Source: Mya arenaria
Lineage: Eukaryota > Mollusca > Bivalvia > Myida > Myidae
DNA: 64,000 nt
NCBI RefSeq assembly: GCF_026914265.1
Contig: NC_069135.1
Location: forward strand, 28,958,738 to 29,022,737
Direction: 5' to 3'
Positions 10,261-22,080 of the stretch are shown piece by piece (the first letter of the stretch is position 1; each line of letters starts with the position of its first letter). The notes below the pieces were generated by a model. It was not told the DNA's origin and made no database searches. It was given only the letters and a program-made list of their open reading frames with translations. The translations under genes and the position numbers were made by a program.

Positions 10261-11932
10261 CCACATCTAGTCAGTGTTTCAACCGATATATAAAATGAAA
10301 TTAATGTTACTGTTAAAATTTCAGCACAGGTTTTGTTATAGTTTAATATTTAATCTGTGCTCCATTCTTTTTTATAACACTGGTTTAACATGACAAAATA
10401 CTTGAAAAGTAAAAATAAAACAAAGACCATTTGCTTGCATTTAAATTATTATGAATTTCAAATTTTGAAAAGTTGTTACATAAAGAAATGTTCAATTAAC
10501 AATATTTTGACAAAAATGACAATAATCTTGTTAAATAATGGAAAATATAATCACTTTAATGGAAGAATGTATCAATGGGCTGAAGGAATATTGGTTCGTT
10601 TTTATTTCAAGGCTTCTTTTTTTCAGGATAGCTAGATAGGTTTTTGAATCAAGGGTTGACGCTAAACATAAAAACAATTTTGTGTGGCCTCATTGGACTG
10701 CACCGGTTGGCCAATTTAACCATATGTTGTGAATGTATTGTAATTCAGCAAAATTTTATGCATTGCTCTTAAATTTTCAGGAAGTATACCTGGTATGTCA
10801 TATGTATTGTATGGGAAGTTTCTTTGTTCTATGTGCAACGATAATCAAACTATTAAAAAAGTCAATCATCTCTTAAACTTAAGTCCATATGAGGAAGTGG
10901 GGGATCACTCGCAAGAGGATAAAGTTTCAGCCAGTTTTAAAGTAGAAAATCCCAGGAATATGGTATACAAAATTTACTGCTCTTTACAATGATGGCCTGT
11001 TGTATTAATTATCTTAGTTGCAAAGAGATTATATTTCTGTGTCATTTTTGTTGCAACTGTTAATGATACCCTTGGCAAATTGGCTAGGAAAACTTCGTGA
11101 ATCTTGAATATTCATCAGCATTTTCTGACCAATGAAATAGCCGAAAACAAAAAGGAAAAGAACACCTTTGTGAGGAACTATCGGCATATTTAATAATATT
11201 CTGCTTAAACCGATTTGTAAGCTGTGATCTCATTGGATTATTTCGAACTGATATTACATCTGTAACTTCTCGGCTATGATCATATTTAAGGCATACAGAT
11301 ACAGCACATGCACCTTACACTATTGTTTGTATATTTATTTGTATAAATTACATTATTTATTCAGAACGCAACTATCTTTTAGTGTTTACAAGTTACTATT
11401 ATAGAACATGAGACCACAGACACTAATTGCTGTCTCACATTTAGTATTGTATACATGTGTTAAATAAACACAAAAACAATAATATCATTTAATATAAGTC
11501 AGTAACAAGTACAAAAAGCAGTTGAATATTCTATATGTTTTAAAACAAGAACATTTTCTTTCAGAAAACTGATAAAAAATTACATTCTTAAATGGTAAAA
11601 AGTAAACGGTTACATGTTTTAAAAATCACTTTTAAATCACAAACATATGAGAGGTTGAGAACCAATCCTTTAGCTGTTAAATTACAAAGAAATTTTGTTA
11701 TAAGGTACTGTAGTGACTAAATAATAACTGATAAGAATATGACTAGATATCTTAACATAGTAACACCTTAACATTTCAACATTAACTAGCATTAACCAGA
11801 AAAAGAAAATTAGTCGGTAGCGTTTACGTCCCTTTTTTCTATAATGACATGTTGATCCTTCTACCAATATAGAACTGGGTTTGGTGGCATTAAAATATGA
11901 CAGAGATCAGTCGTTTATTTTGAAATTGTGTT
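10261..11932. other. Mostly empty; one unrecognised exon-like frame
   Basis: A+T-rich sequence with no repeat that I recognise. At 10781-10992, after an AAATTTTCAG acceptor-like site, a plus-strand frame of about 70 codons runs to a stop. It contains GKFLCSMCNDNQTIKK and a charged middle. It could be a terminal exon of an unseen gene, but nothing else supports it. Confidence 0.3.
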
Positions 11933-12018
11933 GAAATGCAGTAAAGCAACCCAAGTAGACTAAGATCAGACCCTGAAATGCAGTAAAGCAACCCAAGTAG
12001 ACTAAGATCAGACCCTGG
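11933..12018. repeat. Direct duplication, 43 bp x 2
   Basis: TGAAATGCAGTAAAGCAACC through AGACTAAGATCAGACCC is present twice back to back without obvious differences, so the duplication is recent. Confidence 0.85.
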
Positions 12019-12164
12019 TTGCAAAGGCAAAACAGGTATCACCGTAGATTACATTATGCCATAATTTTCCATTAATACACACAATTTAATGAGTTTCTTG
12101 TGTTGTACATGTACTTTATTTTATTATTGAATGCAACATTTTTTTGCATGTTAATTTTTTTTAG

Positions 12165-13313
12165 TGAAGTTGGACTGTGTGCAGCTCTCAGGATGTATAA
12201 CTGCTTTATCTGCCATTCATGTCAATACATAGGGATGAACTGATACGCCATTTGACAACAAAACACTGCAACTTGGCGAACTTTATTATTCATTGTAGTG
12301 CTGTTGGCTGTGGAGCATCATTTACTCAGTTCAAACATTTTCAAGAACATTGTAGTCGCCAACATTATACTACAGTATTGGACAATGAAGATGAACTTGA
12401 AGATTTAGATAATGATGATATACAACAAGAAAATAACATAAACGAAGTTGAGAAGGTCAATGACTTGACTTTCTCTGAAGCTCAGTACGTTTTGAAATAA
12501 AAAAATGAGCATAATTTACCACAAAGAGCTATTAAAGACATTATTAGCTCTACAAAGTCTATTTTAAAACAATATGCTGATGTTACAAGAAATGAGTTAC
12601 ATGCACAGCTAGATAATGGTACATAATTAATGCAGTTTAGATGAAGCATTTGGCGATGAACCATTTCAGGGGTTAGAGACAGAATTTCTCAAGGAAAATA
12701 CTTGTTTGGTGTCTCAAGAAGTAGTTGGCTATTACGTTCCATTTCTTGAACAGTTGAAAAACCTTGTTATCATTACCAGAAATAAAAGATTGTCTCCGTG
12801 TACCAGTGAATGTAAGAGATCATGGTGGCATTGAATTTGTAGATGATTTTTTGAACAATACTTTCAGAGAGATTACTACAGGAACCAACCTGAAGCTTCG
12901 TTGTTTTGTCTTTATTCTGATGATTTTGAACTATGAATTAAGAAAAAAACATGAGATATCTATTTTTTATTGGTCACTTTTAAACATATTACCAGAGTTG
13001 CCCTTCAAAGTTCAAGCTATTCAACTTTTAGCAGTGGCAAAAAAAACGTGCATATTAAATGGTTTGGTGTTGCAAGTTTACTCTCTGACTTCATCAATGG
13101 ACTGAAAAATCTTCATGGTGGATTTCAATTGTTTGTAGCAGAAGTTACATTGTACTATGGTACTTTGTATTGCAATCTTGGTTACACGCCAGCAGCACAG
13201 TTCCTCGGAGGATTTAAAGAATGAGTTTCATTTGCTCATAAACCTTGTCAGATGTGTGACATAACTCATGATAATCTCCGATTTTTTTTTACTGGCGATG
13301 AATTCCAATTACG
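12165..13313 (+). pseudogene. C2H2-finger transposon-associated protein relic
   Basis: The N-terminal part encodes a C2H2-type finger: MYNCFICHSC, frameshift, then DELIRHLTTKHC, followed by CGASFTQFKHFQEHCSRQHY and an acidic stretch (12390-12430). Further frames give VQAIQLLAVAKK (13006-13045), ASLLSDFINGLKNLHGGF (13070-13130), TPAAQFLGGFKE, and after a stop SFAHKPCQMCDITHDNLRF (13225-13280). The exon ends at GAATTCCAATTACG before GTAAGG. This order of motifs matches a widespread family of repetitive uncharacterised proteins in fish and marine invertebrates that I associate with transposons. At least three frameshifts or stops make it a pseudogene. Confidence 0.6.
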
Positions 13314-13707
13314 GTAAGGAATGAACTTGTAGGTTGCCAGATCGCCAAAGGCGTTTAATAACACTGTAGCCCCAGTGGTAGTGAATACTAATAAATGCCT
13401 GTTTTATGTCACCTATGGCCTTTGCAGTTCTCAAGGTATCATGAGCCAATGACATTGTTGATAGTTGCTAAGATACAGTGATTAATTACCTCATACTGTA
13501 CTTTAGGTCCATTTAATCTGTAGGCCTGTTAAATAATCTTGAGTCCTTAGCTCAAATTACTTTCAGCTTGAAATAATAAATTTGACCACAGTGACCCTGA
13601 TCAGACTGTACAAATCTGCCTGATGATCTGAGTCTTAGTAACACTGATTACTAATGCCATCTCGTTATGGGTTTATATTGACTGGTCATTCAAACAATGT
13701 GGAAATG

Positions 13708-16022
13708 TTTCAGATGTGGGACGCTTTTATTGCTGAAACAGCATATATGTGTTGGCGGTGAGCGGTTTTGATGACCGCAGTACATACACAATGTTTGGCA
13801 AAAAGAGGTACCAGCTATACCCCTGCATTGGGGTAAACATCAAGCCATCCTTGAAGGAGCCCTGGGTAAATATATGTTTTTATACAAACCTTTGGAAGTA
13901 CTACAGTATAATTATTATGTATCATTTTCCTAACATGACAGAACACTTGTTTATGTTTTAACAATTTATCCCATAAGAGCAAGAAAGTACTTCTGGGGCG
14001 ATATAATTATAGTAAATGTTTGTTTCTTTTTGCAGTCATTCTTCACTAGCAAACTGTCTATGAAGGTCCACAACATAGGCTGGAAGTGGAACAGCAGGTC
14101 AAAATGGTCACAAGGGCTGTCTTCAAATTCCCCAATGGTGAAATCGGCCAAGTTTGCAATCATCCCAGGAGTCAATGGTATAGATTTATATGCACATTCA
14201 GGTTATTCACCTAGTATTGAAGTATGAATACTAAACTAATGTCCATCTTTGCAAAATGGTCTTGAATTGTCTTAAAATGCCAGTTAAACCTCTTTGCACC
14301 CACAAGAAAATTTCCCATCTTTCTGCAGACAGATACATTTAATTAATAGGCTGTTCAACTTAAAATTTTAAACTGTTGATGATAAAAACAATAGAATGAT
14401 ATGAAAATCTTCCCGTTAATAGACGAGTTTCTTCTACATTGGTAATTTAACCAAATTGATTATAACTGACTTTGTTTCAATAACTTGTCTGGTAGCTTGT
14501 TAGTAGCTTGAAGTGAAAGCATAATTTATTAATAGCTTGATGGCTTCTATAGTATGTTGATCCATAATGACAGGTGATGTAGATGAAGATGATTTGAGCC
14601 TGGATGATCCTTTTTTTCATTCATTTATTCAAAGATTTTCAATAAAGGAACTATTTTAACTTAACCTCGCATTTTATAAGTACTACATACTGTCATATTC
14701 ATACTATAATGTGATAATTATATATTACTTTCTCAACTTATAACTTTTTGTTACTAAATTATGTAAAGTGACTGTCATACAACTACGGCAATATTTATTT
14801 TAATGCATAAAGACTCTAACTTTTAATATATTTGTGCAATTTCAATTACAGCTATATAATGAGATACTAATGTTGCTATCGTGGACTCGTTACTGTTTAA
14901 ATGTATGACATTGCAGGTCCCAAACTTTCGATAAGTCAGGAGTGACCCAGTGAACCCCTATACTACTGCTCCTAATGACTACTTATCTTCCTTGTGGTTA
15001 AAAAATCTTGTCTATACAACATCACATCTTTGTATGTCTGTCTACCTTGCCTTGCTTACTTGTTGCAGCTCAGAGGAGATCATTGCGGGAGAGGCGAACA
15101 TACATCGGGACCAACTCGGATGTGGGTGTTGCCAAAATCGTTGAAAAATACCCTTTCTTGGGAAACACTAAGTTTGTAAGTATTTTAATAATATTAAGTT
15201 ATATATTCTATTTTGTCTTATTTTAGGTAATATCAATTTGGAATTTAGTCACATATTGGCATAGACAGTCTTTACATGGCCTTGAAATAGGATCCTTCTA
15301 GTTGTTTTGTGGTTTCTACACAGTATTTATCTACATTACTTTTCCAGAATGAGGAGTTCTTCCTTTAATATAATGCAGCCTTCGCAATCCAAGTCTATTA
15401 TTAATCAGCTCACTGGCCAGTTTAGCAAAGCTGTGACTGGTCAACTGCTGAGTTTCCAGTCATTGCAAGCTGTTGCTTAATCTTCCGACCTAACATTCTG
15501 TTAAATGTATTGATGAATAATGATACTTATTGTCACCAATTCCCATAGTGGGCAATACGCCCATGACGAGTGTTAGTCGTTGGACCAGTCATAGCTGGAT
15601 AGTGCAGGAAACAGAGAAACCATTCAATAGTTTCTTCTGTTTCTCTAACATGCTCGTGGTGTAGTACCCTCAGTTTAAAGTCCCATTCAAACGTTTGTTA
15701 GTAACTATAGCAATTTTATCACCCTGTGTAATGAACTACTGGTATGTTTGCTTGAATATATAGTATAGTGCTGGCAGGGGTAGAGGTCACCACCTGTGGT
15801 ACTTGGTAAGATTATTTTTAACTTGTGTATCGTGACAAGGCGAGGTTCTTTTCTTGTAGGGTCAAATTATTTTTTAGTTAATACAGTCAGCTTTTCCTGA
15901 ATGCTAGGATGATGATTCTACACCTGATGAGCTGGAAGTGCTGGAACGGATCGAGAGCAGGATCAAGTACACAGCAAAGAAGTCCAAGGCATCCCAACCA
16001 TTGATTTTCCGATGCTTGGTAC
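13708..16022 (+). other. Scattered exon-like pieces, gene unresolved
   Basis: Several plus-strand segments look like exons but I cannot join them into one frame: 13749-13865 (SGFDDRSTYTMFGKKRYQLY); 14035-14171 after a TTTTTGCAG acceptor (TSKLSMKVHNIGWKWNSRSK, then SPMVKSAKFAIIPG); 15070-15178 after TTGTTGCAG (RSLRERRTYIGTNSDVGVAK, then VEKYPFLGNTK, before GTAAGT); and 15908-16019 (DDDSTPDELEVLERIESRIK, then YTAKKSKASQPLIF, before GTACGT). They contain more G+C than the surroundings. They may be parts of a diverged host gene, a continuation of the zinc-finger relic upstream, or another transposon gene. No family recognised. Confidence 0.3.
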
Positions 16023-16814
16023 GTCCAAACTCTTCTCCGTCCTGTCCTAATTCAAATTGCCTAACTGGATGATTGGCCAGAAGTATGTGACCTTAACTTT
16101 ATGAAGCCAGCTGCCTGCAAGGATTCCATGTGGTAAAAGTCTTTCAGTACAAACAGGTCCATCTATTATTTGTAGGGGTCTTGCTAGGTTTAAACTGTTT
16201 TCTTCAACTCTTGAGTATTATCTTTAGGCTCTATACACAAGTCATAACATTGTTTCTAAACAATGAACAGGCTATGTGTAATTTATTAAAGTTTCAGTCT
16301 CTTGATTATTAAGCTTTAAAAAAAATAAAATGTTTCCAGTGAGTTGTAAACTTCAAAAGTACCTAAAGGGACACCTCCAAGTTTGGCATAAGTGATGAAT
16401 GCTGATTGGACCAGGACAGGATGTGCCATCATTAGTGAGGCAAAGACATTGCTTGTCTTTGATGGTTTGATTGAGGGCCTAACGGGCCTAATGTTTGTAT
16501 ACTATGTATGGGACTTGTCGTACCCCAAGCACTTTCAGCTTTTGGGATTTATTCAACAATTTATCCTAGAATACAAATAAATTCTACACAAGCTCAGGGT
16601 ATGTAAAGATTGTTAAGGAGATGGAAAATGGCTCATAAAATAATGATTACAACTGTTTAGTTGTAGGAATATTACTTCATGATGCCTTCTCCATCACCTT
16701 AACATCATTGACAATAGATTGTTGAACACTGAGCTTTTTACCTAACTAGTAGTCATTTATATCAGGGTCAACCTCATTTGACAATATTATAGCATTTTTA
16801 GCACTACTATTCGA
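16023..16814. other. No gene seen
   Basis: Non-coding A+T-rich stretch before the large dispersed repeat. Nothing recognisable. Confidence 0.4.
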
Positions 16815-17830
16815 AGAATAAGGAGGGCTATACTACTCACCCAGCACGGCGTTGGCGACAGCGTCGGCGTACGGTTAAAGTTTTAGGGCAAGTTGGAATT
16901 TTCACTTATAAGTCCAATACCCTTCATTTAATTGACTTAATACTTCACACAATTGTTCAGGGCCATCACATAATGAGGTTATATAACTCCATATTATCCT
17001 TTATACAAATTATGGCCCCTGATTGGCTATGGAACTTGGGTTAAAGTTTTAGGGCAAGTTGGGATATGTATTAATAACTTCTATACCCTTCGTTCAATTG
17101 ATTTAATACTTTACACAGTTGTTCAGGACTATCACACAATGAGGTTACATAACTCCATATTATCCTTAATGCAAGTTATGGTCCCTGATTGACTTGAAAT
17201 TGGTTAAATTTTTAGGGCAGGTTAAAGTTTTAGGGCAAGTTGGGATTTTAATAAAAAAAACTTCTATACCCTTCATTCAATGCACTTAATACTTGGCAGA
17301 ATTATTGACGACCATATTAAAAGAAGGAACATAACTCCATTTTAACCCTAAATACAAATTATGGCCCTTGAATGATTTTTTATGTTGATGTTTTTTTTTA
17401 TTTTTTTTTAAATTTCTTTTGAAAGGCACATTTTTAGATTCTTAACCACATTTCCATAAAGGGAAAACAAGTTATATGAATGACTTGCGTCATTGTTCGG
17501 GCGGGCACCAGGAAGGCAGCGTCAAAGTCACCTTATGTATCGAATAATTTTAGCTAGGTTTGACATAAAGAGACCAAACTTGGTATATTTGAAGAGTTTA
17601 TGTAGACCTTTTATGGGAATGGGTTTTAGGCCCCTAGGATCAAGGTCAAGGTTACTTTTTATAGAAAAACGGTTGGTATTGAATAACTTAAGTAAGGGTC
17701 TACATATTGTGACCAGACTTGGTATATTATAAGAAAGAGTTTATAGAGACCTTTCCTGAGATTGTGTTTTTGGCCTTGAGAGTTATGGTCTAAGTCAAGG
17801 TCACTGTTGTTATAAATAGAAATATGGTAA
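16815..17830 (+). repeat. Large dispersed repeat, copy 1
   Basis: It starts with GCGTTGGCGACAGCGTCGGC, then tandem subunits of about 170 bp built on GTTTTAGGGCAAGTTGGGA, CCTTCATTCAATTGA, CACACAGTTGTTCAGG and TAACTCCATATTATCCTTA (phased near 16885, 17045 and 17220). It then passes to a second module with GTCATTGTTCGGGCGGGCAC, TTTTAGCTAGGTTTGACAT and GACCAGACTTGGTATAT. The same order occurs at 20883-22070, and inverted at 29157-30200. No open frame is conserved, so it is probably a non-autonomous element. Confidence 0.8.
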
Positions 17831-18700
17831 GTACTGAATACATATGGTACTGGTACATTATTACATATGTGTATCTAATAAACTGTCTGGTCTGTTCTTT
17901 TCTGTTGTATAAGTTATCCAGCTGACTGATCAGCATTTACACTATTACCAGTTGGCGTAAGGTTGATGTCTGAGAATATAACCATAATGGGCATGTATGT
18001 TAATCTGGGTTGAAAATCGCATGTTTGTACAGGAATTTAAGTGATTGTACTGTTCAATTTTCGAGACTTCATTGGTGCTAAGCAAATGGTCATAATCTCA
18101 AGTGCCATTGATGTAACTGTTTTGTGATACGCTGCAAGACAAAGTCAAACTTGTTACAGGTTATGTCAAGTTGATACTTCGGGGGTATTAATCACCAGAG
18201 TGATAGCAGTAGTTGTGATTATCTAAACACATTTAACATTCTAAACATGTGGATTTTCTAAACAAGTTTATTATCTACATGTGGATTTATTAAACACGTT
18301 TATAATCTACTAGTAAGCGTTTTTGGTGAAGTGTTTAGATCTAAACACTTTGAAAATCGGAGACCAAACATGCATTTAGGAAAGCGTTTAGGATCTAAAC
18401 GCGATTTTTACAGCGTAAAAGAATTACATAAAGGCCTAATGTGTTACATATGTATTGCCATTTATATAGTGACTATAATGTCACATGAATTTGGTTACCA
18501 ACAGTTGCTACAAATTGTCCAAGAAATGCACCAGATGGCACCATTTATATTAGATGTTCAATTGATAAAAAACTGGAACACCATGCACCCTGTCCACAAT
18601 ACCACCTCCTTCCACCGCCTCAAAGGCATTTGAGCTCATATGCACCTATCCTGAAGGAGTTCTGCTGCCATTACCAAAAACAATTCTGTCACTAATAATC
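17831..18700. other. Palindrome-rich stretch before the recombinase relic
   Basis: No gene seen. Two small palindromes occur: GTGTTTAGATCTAAACAC (near 18329) and GCGTTTAGGATCTAAACGC (near 18384). TCTAAACA also recurs around 18220-18290. They may belong to the non-coding end of the tyrosine-recombinase element that follows. Confidence 0.4.
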
Positions 18701-19610
18701 CTCACAAGCCACAAAAAGTGTATCCACTGCCCAAAATGAGACTAGGAGTTTTTCAATTATCCGGAAATCAAAATCAGCTAGTGAAATCGTCATCGATTCC
18801 TGGAGAAACACCACCAAAAAAACAATATGACGGATATATTAGAAAATGGATACATTACTTTGGACAATATGAAAATCCAATTAAACCAGATATAAAATAT
18901 GTGATAAACTTTTTGTCAGACTTATTCAAAAAGGGACTTAGCTACAGTGCCTTAAATACAGCATGAAGTGCTATTAGTGTATTCATTAAAATCTGTAGTA
19001 ACATTGATATTCATGATAATAACATTCTTTCAAGATTTATGAAAGGTTGTTTTAATGCAAGACCGGCCCTTCCAAAGTATCAATCAAAATGGGATGTTAA
19101 CATAGCCTTGAATTATTTACATGGTCTTAAGACAGATACACTTTCAAAATTGTCACAAAAATTGTGTATGTTGTTTTTACTGGTAACAGGACAAAGATGT
19201 CAAACTCCACACTCCATCAAATTACAAGATATTAACATCAGCTCAGATAAACAAACAGTAAATATTTCACCTAGTCAATTGCTAAAACAGTCAAGGCCCT
19301 CATTTAAAACCGATTATTTTGAATAGACACACTGGCAAAAGAAACATTTGCATTGTAAATACATTACTGACAAAATTTGCGTATGGGGGATTATTTGATA
19401 GTAACTACTATTAGCCCCTATAAAACTGCTTCCCCAGCAACCATAAGCAAATGGGTCAAGAAAGTTCTAACATCAGCTGGTATCGATCAACATTTCAAGC
19501 CACATAGTACATGATCTGCAGATACTGGAAACAGCAGGCTGGTCCAATGCTAGAACATTTGCCAAGTTTTATCTTAAGGAAACAAATGTAACAGATATTA
19601 AACAATAAGT
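18700..19610 (+). pseudogene. Tyrosine recombinase of a Crypton/DIRS-like element
   Basis: Translation of 18718-19326 gives the core-binding and catalytic start of an animal tyrosine recombinase: PPKKQYDGYIRKWIHYF, KKGLSYSALNTA, RPALPKYQSKWDVN, then LFLLVTGQRCQTPHSI, which carries the first catalytic Arg. Past a frame change, 19425-19600 gives SKWVKKVLTSAGI, then FKPHST*SADT, AGWSNARTFAKFYLKE. The HxxR-box Arg expected after HST is a TGA stop, consistent with a CGA to TGA change, while the terminal Tyr region is retained. An internal TGA also interrupts ALNTA.SAIS at 18964. The copy is dead. Subtype (Crypton, DIRS or Ngaro) is not resolved because the partner genes are not visible. Confidence 0.8.
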
Positions 19611-19767
19611 TTCAAGATGCTGTGTTATGTGTTGCATAATCAGCATGTATGTAAATAAATGTATATGTAACCCTAAATTGGTGTTTAATTTCTTTGTTTT
19701 GAAGTAAATTTGCAGAAAACGCTCTAAACTCTCGTGTGGGGCTCTTAATGGGGTTATGCAGTGATGA

Positions 19768-20083
19768 AATTGATAGATTAACCAAGACTTACCTTCGTAG
19801 AGGGCAGGTTGAAGGTTGATCGGAATTTCATCTACTGCAAACCCCTTAAAAGCTCAACACGCACACCCTCAACCCACCCAAAATTCATGTCTAGTTTTCT
19901 TCAAATTTAACATTTACTGCAATTTGGTGGAAACCCTTGCTTTCTCTAAAAACCTGAATATCTCGGCTGCGGTAACTGCCTGTCTCTCTCTCGTGTTGAG
20001 CTCTTAAGGGCTTTAATTGCAGTAGATGAAAATCCGATCAACTTCCCCTCTACGAAGGTAAATCTCGGTTAATCTATCAAGTG
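19768..20083. repeat. 316-bp MITE with about 85-bp inverted ends
   Basis: The left end TTGATAGATTAACCAAGAC.. and the right end ..CTCGGTTAATCTATCAAG are inverted copies. Matching continues inward through ACCTTCGTAGAGG, GTTGATCGGA.TTTTCATCTA and the CTTAA.AGCTCAAC block. A partial extra copy of the right arm precedes the left end (19725-19768: CTCGTGTGGGGCTCTTAATG), so one copy may have inserted into another. No clear target duplication. Confidence 0.8.
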
Positions 20084-20882
20084 CCTGTTAAAAAACAGTC
20101 AGTGAGTGTGCTGTATTATTTGTTCAGAAAAGTCACTTTCATCTAATTTCCTGCTGTTGTTGTGTAAATGCAACATAAAAGGCATTTCAGACAACACAGA
20201 ACATCAAGATTTTCAAAATATTATTATTTGAGTGTTTGCATCTTTTTCTTTTCAACAGCTTGTGCACGCAACATGTGTACTATACGACCATATTTGTACG
20301 TTAAAACACCTTTTATGTCTGGCGTTGAAGTTTTATGCAGTTGTTTTTCAATGCAGAATCATGTTGTTAATAGTTATATTTAAAGGCAATTTGATACCAA
20401 ATAAAAACGTTTCGAGTATTTGTTATGCAAAATTACCTACACATTATACTATAATTGAAATTCATATATGTGCTCATAAAAAATATAACTCTTTATTTCA
20501 ATGTAGGATTTTTTATGAAACAGCACGTTTCGCAAATAACATGCAAAAATTATCAGTCTGATACTATTTTACCATGAAAAACATGAACAATCGTTTAAAA
20601 ACAGTGTTAGTCTATGCCCATATGCAGTTATCTGGCGATGGATTGTACAATTTTCTATAAACTAACTTACCGGGTCAAATATCCTCTGGAAGCACCAAAA
20701 TAACAAACCGCCATTTTATTCCGCAGCTCACATTCATTCACTTAAAATTCGGAAATATAAATTAAATTGAACTCCCTGTTCTTATATCTGTACTATCTGT
20801 GTTAGTTGTTTGACATATTACGTATGCCGTTCAGTGTTTTAGGCTGTACACCGTTTTGTCTTAGAAATTAATACAATAATGA
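20084..20882. other. No gene seen
   Basis: A+T-rich sequence. An open plus-strand frame at 20232-20561 has low complexity and no motif, and I do not consider it coding. Confidence 0.4.
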
Positions 20883-22070
20883 TGTCGGCGTCGGTGTCGG
20901 CGTCGGCGTCTGGTTCAAGTTTAAGGGCAAGTTGGGTTTTCACTTATAACTCCAATACCCTTCATTCAATTCATTTAATACATCACACCGCTGTTCAGGG
21001 CCATCACTTAATGAGGTTAGATAACTCCATATATATCATTTAAAAATAGTATGGCCCTTTATTGACTTTGGAACTTAGGTTTAAGTTTTAGGGCAGGTTG
21101 GGATATTTATTAATTACTTCTGTTTCCTTCACTCAATCGAATTGAAACTTCACACAGTTGTTCACGACCATCACACAATGAGTTTACATAACTCCATATT
21201 ATCCTTAATACAAGTTATGGTCCCCTATTAACTTAAAAACTTAGGTTAAAGTTTTAGGGCAGGTTAAAGTTGTAGGGCAAGTTGGGTTTTTTACTTATAA
21301 CTCCAATACCCTTCATTTAATTCACCTAATACTTCACACAGTTGTTCAGGGCCATAACTTAATGAGGTTAGATAACTCCATATGTATCATTTATACACAG
21401 CATGGCCCTTGATTGACTATTGAACTTAGGCAAAATTTTCAGGGCAGGTTGGGATATTTATTAGTATCTTCTTTATCCTTCATTCAATTGACTTAATAAT
21501 TCGCACAGTTGTTTGGGATCATCACAAAATGAGGTTCATAACTCAATAGTATCCTTAATACAAGTTATGGCCACTGGTTGATTTAGGAACTTAGGTTAAA
21601 GTTTAGGGCAGCTTAAAGTTTTAGGGCAAGTTGGGATTTAAAAAAAACAAAACAAAAAAAACTTCTATACCCTTCATTCAATCGACTTAATACTTCGCAG
21701 AATTATTGACGACCATTTTACAACAATGTTACATAACACAAATTATGGCCCTTCGTTGACTTTTTTTCATCTTTTTCTTTTGACAGGCAGATTTGTTTTA
21801 TTCTTAACCAGGTTTTCACAAAGGAAAAACTGTTTATTAGACTGAATTGCGTCATTGTTCGGCAGGCTGGTGGGAGAGCAGCGTCATAGTCACCTTATGT
21901 ATCGAATACTTTTAGCTAGGCTTGACATATAGTGACCAGACTTGGTATATGGGAAGAATTTATGGAGACCTTTCATTGGATTGCATTTGAGGCCCATAGG
22001 ATCAAGTAGAAAGTTACTATTTATAGAAAAATGGTTAGTATTGAATGAATTGATTATAATTTACTACTAC
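20883..22070 (+). repeat. Large dispersed repeat, copy 2
   Basis: Same architecture as the copy at 16815-17830: a GTCGGCGTC run, then subunits with AGGGCAAGTTGGGTTTTCAC near 20921, 21265 and 21610, alternating with AGGGCAGGTTGGGATATTTA near 21085 and 21445. This gives a dimeric period of about 345 bp. It is followed by the GTCATTGTTCGGCAGGCTGG module and GACCAGACTTGGTATAT. Confidence 0.8.
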
Positions 22071-22080
22071 GAGTAAAAAT

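Noticed and set aside
10390..10635. 81-codon Lys/Asn/Ile-rich frame
   Set aside because: Composition mirrors the A+T bias; no motif or splice context.
20232..20561. 109-codon plus-strand open frame
   Set aside because: Low-complexity, Cys/Ile/Phe-rich translation typical of A+T-rich non-coding DNA; no splice or motif support.
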